Part shown: piece by piece, positions 1-5,312 of the stretch | Layout of the letters: each line of letters opens with the position of its first letter | Position numbering within the stretch: position 1 is the first letter of the stretch | DNA from: Akkermansiaceae bacterium | Lineage (GTDB): Bacteria > Verrucomicrobiota > Verrucomicrobiia > Verrucomicrobiales > Akkermansiaceae | Direction of reading: 5' to 3' | Assembly (NCBI GenBank): GCA_020627645.1 | Contig: JAHDGN010000089.1 | Span: 1-10,265 of the forward strand | Length of the DNA stretch: 10,265 nt | The notes under the pieces: generated by a model | Seen by the model: only the letters and a program-made list of their open reading frames with translations | Databases searched by the model: none | What the model was told of the DNA's origin: nothing | Position numbers and translations under genes: made by a program

Positions 1-324
1 GTAAATTTTGAGGCCTGCTTTGTCTTTGAAGGTGACGATGAAGCAGTGGGTGAAGCCATTGGCTAGGTCTTCTGGGCTGTCGTTGATTCCCCATTCGAGG
101 TCGAGGATGGTGGGGATTTTGGTTTTGAGGTCGACGAGGCCTTTTTCGAGTTCTTTGATTTTCTCAGGCTTGGTTCCGTCTTTGAATTTGAAGCAGACAA
201 CATGGCGGAAAGGGGCGGTCTTCAGGTCTGTTTTTTTTGGGGGATTTTTTTCGGTTGTTTTGTGATTGTTGCTCATAGCGAGGATTGGGAGGAGGGCGAT
301 GATCGTGATGACGATTTTTTTCAT
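1..324 (-). CDS. Dabb-domain (stress-responsive A/B barrel) protein with signal peptide, partial
   Basis: The reading frame opens with ATG at 324 and runs off the window at base 1, giving 108 residues without a stop. The N-terminus is a lysine pair followed by a hydrophobic stretch (MKKIVITIIALLPILA), which fits a signal peptide, so the protein is probably exported. A polar linker follows. From about residue 40 the sequence resembles the Dabb family: FRHVVCFKFKDGTKPEKI, then a K-x-I-P segment, then DLEWGINDSPEDLANGFTHC and FIVTFKDKAGL. Dabb domains are dimeric alpha-beta barrels of varied or unknown activity, so no reaction can be assigned. It is the third gene of a leftward cluster, 26 bp after the DUF3817-type gene. 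The C-terminus (normally a short strand and helix) is missing only because the window ends. Confidence 0.82.
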   Translation of the reverse strand, partial: MKKIVITIIALLPILAMSNNHKTTEKNPPKKTDLKTAPFRHVVCFKFKDGTKPEKIKELEKGLVDLKTKIPTILDLEWGINDSPEDLANGFTHCFIVTFKDKAGLKIY

Positions 325-350
325 TTCTGGTGTGTTGTATCACAGAGGGG

Positions 351-659
351 TCAGATGCCGAGTTGTTCTTTTTTGAGTGAAGGCTCGATGAGGAAGGGGG
401 CGAAGGGAATGAGGGAGCAAAAGAAGACGAGGGCGGTTCTTCCGATGGGCCATTTCCGATTGAGGTGAGTCAGGGCTAGGAAGCCGGCAAAGGCGACGAA
501 GATGACTCCATGGATCATGCCGGGGATGCGGATGGCGTCATCGTTACCGAGGATTCTTTTTTCGTAGATGGAGAAGTAGAGAAGGATGATGAGGGAGAGC
601 CCGTCGAGAAGGGAGGTGAGGCGGAGGAGACCGAGAGGGAGTTGCAGGAAGGATTTCAT
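351..659 (-). CDS. DUF3817-type small integral membrane protein
   Basis: A 102-residue protein with three hydrophobic segments at about residues 11-30, 44-63 and 73-91. The order LRLTSLLDGLSLIILL, then IPGMIHGVIFVAFAGFLAL, matches what I remember of the DUF3817 (YdzA-like) family: an R-x-x-x-x-L-D/E-G-x-S motif in the first helix and G-M-I-H-G in the second. The function of the family is unknown; it is an inner-membrane protein. The ATG shares four bases (ATGA) with the stop of the upstream VOC gene, so the two are almost certainly translationally coupled. The Dabb gene follows 26 bp downstream. The length is normal for the family. Confidence 0.8.
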   Translation of the reverse strand: MKSFLQLPLGLLRLTSLLDGLSLIILLYFSIYEKRILGNDDAIRIPGMIHGVIFVAFAGFLALTHLNRKWPIGRTALVFFCSLIPFAPFLIEPSLKKEQLGI

Positions 660-1000
660 GATCGTTTTTTGGTGAGCATGAATTCGTTGCCTTCGGTGTC
701 GTAGCAGAAGGCGAGGTGGACCATGCCGTCTTCTTCTTCGGGTTCACGGACGAGGCCTCCTCCGTTTTTTTGGATGAGATCGATTCCTGCGAAGATGTCG
801 TCGGTTTGAAAGGTGAGTCCGGTCCAGGTTCGTTTTCCTTCGCCACCACCATGAATGCCGATGGTGGCTCCACAGATGATGATTTCGCTCCAGACTTCCA
901 TTTCGAAGAGGAGTTCGGCTCCGAAGGTTTCTTGGTAAAATTTGATGGCGCGAAGGTGGTCGGCTGCCCAGATGGCATATTTGACTTTGAGAATCGTCAC
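656..1000 (-). CDS. VOC superfamily (glyoxalase/bleomycin resistance-like) protein
   Basis: A 114-residue single-domain protein. The start of the fold is VKYAIWAADHLRAIKFYQETFG, the usual first strand plus helix of vicinal-oxygen-chelate proteins. The end, FCYDTEGNEFMLTKK, carries the conserved D-x-x-G-N-x-x-x-L signature. The middle contains a glycine-rich turn (IGIHGGGEG) with a possible metal-ligand histidine and TGLTFQTDDI. The final glutamate of a VOC metal site is present (GNE), but no histidine is visible in the first strand, so metal binding is uncertain. The start is a GTG; no ATG lies near the conserved N-terminus. It heads the leftward VOC-DUF3817-Dabb cluster. The substrate cannot be predicted; families like this include lyases, dioxygenases and resistance proteins. 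Confidence 0.82.
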   Translation of the reverse strand: MTILKVKYAIWAADHLRAIKFYQETFGAELLFEMEVWSEIIICGATIGIHGGGEGKRTWTGLTFQTDDIFAGIDLIQKNGGGLVREPEEEDGMVHLAFCYDTEGNEFMLTKKRS

Positions 1001-1228
1001 GCGGGAGTGTTGGCTTTTTTGGTGGGTGGAGGGAAGGGGATTTTGACTGGTTATTGAGGATTGGATGTGGGGGAGGTTGGAGGGCCGAGATGAAGGGTGG
1101 GCGGTGAGGGCTATTAGCGATTGGCGATTTGGCTTTTAGGGGTAGCTGCCGCTCCAAGGTGAAGAAATGGGAGTTTGATGAATGATTCTTGAGATGGTTT
1201 TTTTGGAGAGGTGGATTAGGGTGAAGCG
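1001..1228. other. divergent intergenic spacer with repeat fragment
   Basis: This 228-bp gap separates the leftward VOC cluster from the rightward 145-aa gene, so promoters for both directions must lie here. The sequence is very G-rich on the + strand, and I could not pick out convincing -35/-10 pairs. The only recognisable element is the degenerate repeat copy at 1109-1155. Confidence 0.5.
1109..1155 (+). repeat. dispersed repeat, diverged copy of the end of the 305-bp unit
   Basis: The 47 bases starting GGCTATTAGCGATTGG and ending TAGCTGCCGCTCC align over their full length with 4893-4936 and 5199-5243 (GGCTATTGGCGATTAGCT ... GAGCTGCCGCTC), with a few substitutions and a short indel. It therefore corresponds to the last ~45 bp of the tandem units at 4632-5241, without the rest of the unit. 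It lies between divergent genes and does not seem to code for protein. Confidence 0.7.
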
Positions 1229-1666
1229 ATGAAGTTGCCGCCTTTTCCAAATCCGAGAGAGTTGGTGAGGCGGTGGGAGGGTGGGGAGTTGGAGCGGGAA
1301 GAGATGCAGCGGTTGATGAGGGAGCATCAGGTGAGGGTCTTGGAGGAGGCTGAGGAGTATCATCGGAATCCGATGAGAGGGTGGATGGAGACTTTCGTGA
1401 ATCGCCGAGCGGCTCGAAAGTTGGTGAAGGAGCATGGGGAGGGGGCGGTGAGGGAGCTGTTAGTTGCGATGTCTTGGTTGGAGGATTTTCCACCGTCGGC
1501 CTATTTGTGGAATGCGGATCATTGGGATGTGTCACTGCATGCATTTTTGCGATCGAAGATGGAGCCGGTTTTTCGGGTGAAGGAGTCATGGGTGAGGAGT
1601 GGCCGGGCCAGGCTTTTGGTGGAGTATGGGGTTGGGGGCGGGGAATTGCTGAGAGAGAGGTTTTGA
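1229..1666 (+). CDS. hypothetical protein, 145 aa
   Basis: I do not recognise this protein. The ATG at 1229 follows a G-rich stretch (AGGGTGAAGCG) that could serve as a weak ribosome-binding site. It starts MKLPPFPNPRELVRRWEGGE and continues with a charged, probably helical region rich in E and R to about residue 75, then a tryptophan-bearing part (SWLEDFPPSAYLWNADHWD, around 83-101) and a basic C-terminal half. There is no signal peptide or membrane segment, so it is probably cytoplasmic. Codon third positions are G-rich like those of the yebC and thr genes, which supports real coding. The antisense strand also has a long open frame here, but that one is a compositional artefact (see rejected items). 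It lies 103 bp before yebC in the same direction. Confidence 0.6.
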   Translation: MKLPPFPNPRELVRRWEGGELEREEMQRLMREHQVRVLEEAEEYHRNPMRGWMETFVNRRAARKLVKEHGEGAVRELLVAMSWLEDFPPSAYLWNADHWDVSLHAFLRSKMEPVFRVKESWVRSGRARLLVEYGVGGGELLRERF

Positions 1667-1769
1667 GCGGTCGTGGCGGGGGGAGATGGTGGTGGTGAAT
1701 CGTTCGAAAGTTTGAGGTTTGATGTTTTTGAGGGACGGGGTAGTTTTTGCGTTCTCAAGAGATTAGATT

Positions 1770-2480
1770 ATGGGAAGAGCATTTGAGTATCGCAAGTCGG
1801 CCAAGGAGGCACGTTGGGGGAAGATGTCGCGGATTTTTCCAAAGTTGGCGAAATCGATTACGATGGCGGCTAAGGAGGGTGGGCCTGATCCGGATTCGAA
1901 CTCGAAGCTACGAACGGCTATTTTGAATGCGAAGGCAGAAAATATGCCGAAGGATAATATTGAGAAGGCGATTAAGCGGGCGGCGGGGAAGGATGTGGGA
2001 GAGATTTCGGAGATTTGTTATGAGGGTAAAGGGCCTCACGGAAGTTTGTTTTTTGTGGAGTGTGCGACGGAGAATACGAATCGGTCGGTGACGAATGTGA
2101 GGACCATTTTCAATAAGAATGGTGGCGAGATGGTGAATTCGGGGTCGTTGGAATTTATGTTTGATCGTAAGAGTGTGATTGAGTTTACGCCTGGGGAGTC
2201 AAATTTGGAGGAGTTGGAGTTGGAGTTGATGGATGCGGGGTTGGAGGAGATGGAGGTGGAGGGAGATATGGGGTTGGTTTATGGGGAGTTTACTTCGTTT
2301 GGAAAGTTGACTGAGGTTTTTGAGCGGATGGAGGTGGAGGTCACCAAGGCGAGTGTGGAGAGGATTTCGAACAATCCGCAGCAGTTCACAGAGGAGCAGT
2401 TGGCGGAGATCGACGTCTTGGTGGATAAGTTGGAGGATGATGAGGATGTGCAGGCAGTGTTCACGAATGTGGATCGCTGA
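1770..2480 (+). CDS. yebC: YebC/PmpR (TACO1) family protein
   Basis: A 236-residue, full-length member of the YebC/TACO1 family. Members are described either as DNA-binding transcriptional regulators (PmpR) or as factors that help ribosomes translate proline-rich stretches; the sequence cannot decide between these. The N-terminus MGRAFEYRKSAKEARWGKMS belongs to the MGRAFEYRK subgroup rather than the classical MAGHSKW form. It is followed by FPKLAKSITMAAKEGGPDPD and LRTAILNAKAENMPKDNIEKAIKRA, the strongly conserved domain I. Domains II and III follow with GPHGSLFFVECATENTNRS and VRTIFNKNGGEM. The C-terminus is acidic and ends DEDVQAVFTNVDR, as usual for the family. The upstream gap shows only a weak purine stretch as ribosome-binding site. 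The first ~43 bp and ~19 bp of leader recur in decayed form at 2833-2894. Confidence 0.93.
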   Translation: MGRAFEYRKSAKEARWGKMSRIFPKLAKSITMAAKEGGPDPDSNSKLRTAILNAKAENMPKDNIEKAIKRAAGKDVGEISEICYEGKGPHGSLFFVECATENTNRSVTNVRTIFNKNGGEMVNSGSLEFMFDRKSVIEFTPGESNLEELELELMDAGLEEMEVEGDMGLVYGEFTSFGKLTEVFERMEVEVTKASVERISNNPQQFTEEQLAEIDVLVDKLEDDEDVQAVFTNVDR

Positions 2481-2832
2481 TGGAGGGCGATTGTTGATGG
2501 TTTTTGCAGGTTTCCTTGTTCGGTGACTTGGGATGGGGGTAGCCCGAATATTTCATGAGCCCAGCTCGATTTCGTCTCATCTCATAGAATTTCAGGTTGT
2601 TGTTCTTGATTTTGAACAAAGACAGAATGTGTATTCAGTCATTCCTCGAAATCGGCGTCCGCCTACTGAAATGCAATGATCTGAGGCGAACTCAAACTGC
2701 TTCAGAAATATCCGGGCTAGGTTTCGAGTTCGAAGATACTTCCGCTCAATATCTCAAATGAAGACGCTCGTCGGTGAGAAAGGAGTTGGTTGTTGAGGGG
2801 AGTGGGATTGTCTTGATATGCATGTCTAAGGA
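2481..2832. other. intergenic spacer of atypical composition
   Basis: This ~350-bp stretch lies between yebC and the yebC-like fragment at 2833. Its central part does not share the G excess of the window: 2641-2700 has 13 G and 17 C, against 30 G and 4 C at 7141-7200. It contains weak inverted repeats: a seven-pair stem with one G-U pair at 2681-2687 with 2699-2705, TTCGA-GT-TCGAA around 2725-2736, and ATTTCAG (2589-2595) complementary to CTGAAAT (2665-2671). A possible 44-codon frame is listed separately. I recognise no known RNA family, tRNA or insertion sequence here. It may be non-coding RNA, a decayed gene or an inserted fragment. Confidence 0.4.
2627..2761 (+). CDS. possible 44-aa small protein, weak candidate
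   Basis: An ATG frame of 44 codons beginning MCIQSFLEIGVRLLKCNDLR and ending in QYLK, in the atypical spacer after yebC. The frame stays open upstream to a TAG just before 2590, so leftward extension with a TTG start is possible. No good ribosome-binding site precedes the ATG. Codon third positions are mixed, unlike the G-ending codons of neighbouring + strand genes. That could mean foreign origin, a decayed gene or no coding at all. I recognise no family. It is included because it is the only frame of note in an otherwise unexplained gap. Confidence 0.15.
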   Translation: MCIQSFLEIGVRLLKCNDLRRTQTASEISGLGFEFEDTSAQYLK

Positions 2833-2839
2833 GTCCTTA
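2827..2839. promoter_or_regulatory. 13-bp perfect dyad TAAGGA-G-TCCTTA
   Basis: TAAGGAGTCCTTA is a perfect palindrome around a central G, about 57 bp upstream of the preferred start of the ExbD-like gene. The half-site TAAGGAGT recurs at 2855-2862. Its position suits an operator or a protein-binding site, but a short palindrome can occur by chance and no regulator gene is nearby. Confidence 0.25.
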
Positions 2840-2894
2840 ACAGAAAAGATAATGTAAGGAGTATTTGAGTGTCGCAAGTTGGCTGGGGAGGTGC
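2833..2894 (+). pseudogene. decayed duplicate of the yebC start region
   Basis: Aligned without gaps to 1751-1812 (offset 1082), this segment matches yebC at 32 of 43 positions from the ATG onward (2852-2894). Ten of the eleven differences there are transitions. A further 13 of 19 positions match in the leader. The core at 2859-2883 has 22 of 25 identical. The copied ATG is followed at once by TAA, so it cannot be translated as YebC. Similarity fades after 2894. The copied GGAGG, part of the yebC coding sequence at 1805-1809, now sits at 2887-2891, just before the ATG of the ExbD-like gene. The match is seen directly; common descent is an inference. Confidence 0.65.
2885..2891 (+). promoter_or_regulatory. 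ribosome-binding site deciding the start of the ExbD-like gene
   Basis: GGGGAGG ends four bases before the ATG at 2896 and favours that start over the GTG at 2869, which has no purine-rich site at a suitable distance. It aligns with coding bases 1803-1809 of yebC. Confidence 0.5.
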
Positions 2895-2895
2895 T

Positions 2896-3693
2896 ATGAG
2901 GACGATCGTAACTTCGGGAATATCGAAATTTTTTGATGAGTTGGTGGACCGGTTGAGAGTGGGGTTGATTTTAGGGATCTTCGTGGGAGTAGCGGTGGCA
3001 CAGGAGAAGGGTGAGGCTGGCATCGAAATTCTTGAGAGCCCGCAGATTATTGAGATGCCGGAGCTGCTTGTCATTCGGGTTTCGAAGGATGCTGGAGTGA
3101 CAGCGACTGTTGGTGAGGTGGTCTTCTCTGCGGAGGAGCTGACGAAGAAGGAGGAGTCGAAATTTAAGGAGTGGTTGAAGAAGGTGGGGGTTGATCAAAA
3201 GACAAAGGTGATGATGTTCTTTGATGAGGACGTCCAGATGGAGGCTTATTTTAGACTTTCGTCGGTCTTGGGGGATCTGGAGGTGGATCGAGGTGCCATC
3301 GCTTTGCTGTCGACGAAATGGGGTGAGAAAGAGTTGATGAGGTTCTTGATGAAGTCGTTTCGGGTCGAAGAGTTCGAGCTATCTACGTCTCCACCTGTCC
3401 AGGATGCGAAGGGGGAAGAACTACAGCCGATATTGTTTGAACTTGATGAGAATGGCTTGTTGACTGGTAGCTGTGGAAATATGGTTGTTGATGCTACGGA
3501 AATTAAGCCGAAGGGAGGGGGAGATCCGGTGGGTGAATGGTTAGGTGGTTTCCCTGACCTGACAAAGATGATGGTTCAGATTAAGGTTCATCCGGAAGCG
3601 AGGCAGCAAGCGGTGGTGGATTTGCTCAATTTACTCGCTACTCACAAAGTGAGTCATATCACTTATACAGACTTTGCCGATGAGGGGGATTGA
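2896..3693 (+). CDS. exported protein with two ExbD/TolR-like modules
   Basis: 265 residues from the ATG at 2896, preceded by GGGGAGG with a four-base spacer. A GTG at 2869 would add nine residues but lies inside the yebC-like fragment. A hydrophobic segment at residues 22-35 ends in AVA before Gln36 and looks like a signal peptide with a long N-region; alternatively it is a membrane anchor. Residues ~57-140 and ~177-260 each resemble the periplasmic domain of ExbD/TolR: a strand pair with a turn (VIRVSKDAGVTATVGEVVFS; FELDENGLLTGS), a helix, a strand with a charged turn (KVMMFFDEDVQMEAYF; MMVQIKVHPEARQQAVVDLL), a helix, then a final strand. ExbD works with ExbB in proton-driven energy transfer, but no exbB, tonB or tolQ is adjacent. 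Assignment to the ExbD fold is by pattern only. Function unknown. Confidence 0.6.
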   Translation: MRTIVTSGISKFFDELVDRLRVGLILGIFVGVAVAQEKGEAGIEILESPQIIEMPELLVIRVSKDAGVTATVGEVVFSAEELTKKEESKFKEWLKKVGVDQKTKVMMFFDEDVQMEAYFRLSSVLGDLEVDRGAIALLSTKWGEKELMRFLMKSFRVEEFELSTSPPVQDAKGEELQPILFELDENGLLTGSCGNMVVDATEIKPKGGGDPVGEWLGGFPDLTKMMVQIKVHPEARQQAVVDLLNLLATHKVSHITYTDFADEGD

Positions 3694-3699
3694 TCTGAT

Positions 3700-3810
3700 T
3701 TATAGAATCGTCATCATCTTGAGGACCTTGAAGAGGTAGATGAAGAAGACGATGATGTGGGCGACGATGTAAATCTTGGCACCGAGTTCGATCCATTTAC
3801 GGGTGAGCAT
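3700..3810 (-). CDS. small single-pass membrane protein, 36 aa
   Basis: An ATG frame of 36 codons on the - strand that begins MLTRKWIELGAKIYIVAH and continues with a hydrophobic run (IIVFFIYLF), ending KVLKMMTIL. It is a convincing single transmembrane helix with basic residues at both ends. Most codon third positions are C (ATC, GTC, TTC, CTC, TAC), the same bias as the other - strand genes here. The frame stays open upstream of the ATG through a proline- and arginine-rich stretch (DPKPGPRHRPA) but offers no ATG, GTG or TTG nearby, so the N-terminus could be longer only with an unusual start. There is no clear ribosome-binding site. It is convergent with the ExbD-like gene (stop codons seven bases apart) and divergent from the tauE-like gene. 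I do not recognise the family. Confidence 0.5.
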   Translation of the reverse strand: MLTRKWIELGAKIYIVAHIIVFFIYLFKVLKMMTIL

Positions 3811-3875
3811 GGCGGGACGATGTCGGGGACCTGGCTTTGGGTCAAGGTTGTTTCGCGCTTGAGTGAAATGAGGAA

Positions 3876-4629
3876 TTGGAGGAGAAGGCGGGTGTGATTG
3901 ATGGTGTGACGGGATGGGTTTTGGTGGGGTTGGCTGCTTTTTTTGTGGGGTTGGGGAAGTCGGGGTTTTCGGGGATTGGGTTGATTCCGGTTTCGATTTT
4001 GGCGGAGATGTTTGGGAAGCAGTCTGTGGGGGTGTTGTTGCCGATGTTGATTGTGGCGGTTGTGAGTGCCAATGTTCCGGAAGTATGGTGGGTGGGGGCC
4101 GGTTTGGCGGTTGTGGCCTCCGGCGTTATTGGGGGTTGTGGGGGGCTATTTTTTGTTGGATTGGTTGCCGGAGGAGTGGGCGAAACCGGTGATTGGGGTG
4201 TTGATTTTGGTGATGGTGGGGTTGCAGTTGTGGCGAAAGTTTACGCCTGAGTTTTTTAAGCGGTTTGCGGATTCGACGGGATTTGGCTGGGGGGCGGGAG
4301 GATTTGCTGGGGTGGCGACGATGGTGGCAAATGCGGCGGGCCCGGTGTTTCAGTTGTATTTTTTGTGTCGTCGGTTGCCGAAGATGGAGATGATTGGGAT
4401 TGGGGCGCGATTTTTTTTGGTGATTAACTTAATTAAGCTGCCGCTGATGGGGCAGTTGAACTTTACGACATCGGAGAGTTTGTTTTTGAATTTGAAGTTG
4501 GTGCCTTTGATTTGGCTGGGGATTTATTTGGGGAAATTTTTATTGAAGGCGATTTCGCAGCGGGTGTTTGAGTGGATGATTGTGGGGTTTGCGGTGTTGG
4601 CGGGGGTGAGGCTTTTGATCGGGGGGTGA
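3876..4629 (+). pseudogene. TauE/SafE-family sulfite/anion permease, frameshifted
   Basis: Two overlapping frames together make one TauE/SafE-like membrane permease of about 250 residues. TauE/SafE proteins move sulfite, sulfoacetate or other organic anions across the inner membrane. The first frame (3876 to about 4065) gives GLGKSGFSGIGLIPVSILAE and VGVLLPMLIVA; the second (about 4066-4629) continues FRKYGGWGPVWRLWPPALLG, VATMVANAAGPVFQLY, RRLPKMEMIGIGARFF and ends in a last helix at the C-terminus. The first frame goes on as nonsense to 4250, and the second has TGA at 4063-4065. By comparison with the usual P-x-L-I-V-A-D-x-x-x-Y-P-x-F-R pattern, about five bases seem lost between 4050 and 4070, including the Asp codon. 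The likely start is GTG at 3894, nine bases after GGAGGAG; TTG at 3876 is the frame's limit. Probably a pseudogene; a sequence error is possible. Confidence 0.75.
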
Positions 4630-4631
4630 TT

Positions 4632-4935
4632 CGGGGGCGGCCTTTGGCCGAGTTAAGAGTGGAAAGTTGTGACTGGTGAGTGCTTGGTTTGAAGATGAGA
4701 CAGATGTTGATTTGGGCGGATTGTGGATTTGATTCACCGCAGAGACGCGGAGGTCGCGGAGTGACGCAGAGTTTTTTGATTTGGCTTGGTTGGGGAGGGA
4801 GGAGCACCGCAAAGACGCGAGGGCGCAAAGAATTTCGGGGTGGGCTGTGACCATACGATGACTTGCTGTTGAGTGCTTGGTGATTCGACGATGGCTATTG
4901 GCGATTAGCTAAGAGCTTTTAGAGGAGCTGCCGCT
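4632..4935 (+). repeat. tandem non-coding repeat, unit 1
   Basis: A 304-bp unit, nearly identical to the following 306-bp unit. It starts three bases after the stop of the tauE-like gene. Parts in order: a hairpin CGGCC-TTT-GGCCG (4638-4650); ~85 bp of unique sequence; CACCGCAGAGACGCGGAGG and its extension (4735-4771); ~33 bp; a related CACCGCAAAGACGCGAGGG (4805-4830); ~60 bp; then the 45-bp GGCTATTGGCGATTAGCT module (4893-4936). The CACCGCAGAGACGC type of sequence is familiar to me as an interspersed repeat of many environmental bacteria that gives spurious Ser/Leu/Arg-rich reading frames. No transposase or terminal inverted repeat of IS type is present. The function is unknown. Confidence 0.88.
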
Positions 4936-5241
4936 CGGGGGGCGGCCTTTGGCCGAGTTAAGAGTGGAAAGTTGTGACTGGTGAGTGCTTGGTTTGAAGA
5001 TGAGACAGATGTTGATTTGGGCGGATTGTGGATTTGATTCACCGCAGAGACGCGGAGGTCGCGGAGTGACGCAGAGTTTTTTGATTTGGCTTGGTTGGGG
5101 AGGGAGGAGCACCGCAAAGACGCAAGGGCGCAAAGAATTTCGGGGTGGGCTGTGACCAAATGATGAACTTGCTGTTGAGTGCTGGGTGATTCGGCGATGG
5201 CTATTGGCGATTAGCTAAGAGCTTTTAGAGGAGCTGCCGCT
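4936..5241 (+). repeat. tandem non-coding repeat, unit 2
   Basis: The second copy of the unit, directly abutting the first, with corresponding positions 305 bp apart over most of its length. The few differences include an extra G in the starting G run, A for G in the second CACCGCAAAGACGC box, GACCAAATGATGAAC for GACCATACGATGAC, and TGCTGGGTGATTCGG for TGCTTGGTGATTCGA. Its end carries a perfect hairpin, GGAGC-TGCC-GCTCC (5230-5243), followed by a G run as at the start of each unit. The near identity points to a recent duplication or to gene conversion. Confidence 0.88.
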
Positions 5242-5312
5242 CCGGGGGTGAATTGTGACAGCTAAATATGAGATGGGAATGAGGAGGGGGAATCGGTGAG
5301 GATTTTTCTGAT

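Noticed and set aside
744..1589. Long open frame of 281 codons on the - strand
   Set aside because: The product is almost only Pro, Ser, Thr and His, a result of reading G-rich DNA in antisense. It overlaps both the VOC gene and the 145-aa gene, which have sensible codon use.
2473..2491. Short inverted repeat ATCGC ... GCGAT at the end of yebC as a terminator
   Set aside because: The stem is only five pairs and no T run follows.
4060..4072. Two separate proteins from the tauE-like halves, the second starting at GTG 4066
   Set aside because: The second half begins in the middle of a conserved region right after an in-frame TGA, and together the halves make one normal-length permease.
4463..5159. 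Open frames of 74-121 codons on the - strand in the tandem repeats, with similar products in both units
   Set aside because: They arise from the CACCGCAGAGACGC repeat type, which is known to give spurious Arg/Leu/Ser-rich frames. The identical proteins reflect the repeat and not coding selection.
4632..5241. CRISPR array or insertion sequence
   Set aside because: Only two units of ~305 bp, with no short regular repeat-spacer pattern, no cas genes, no transposase and no IS-type inverted ends.
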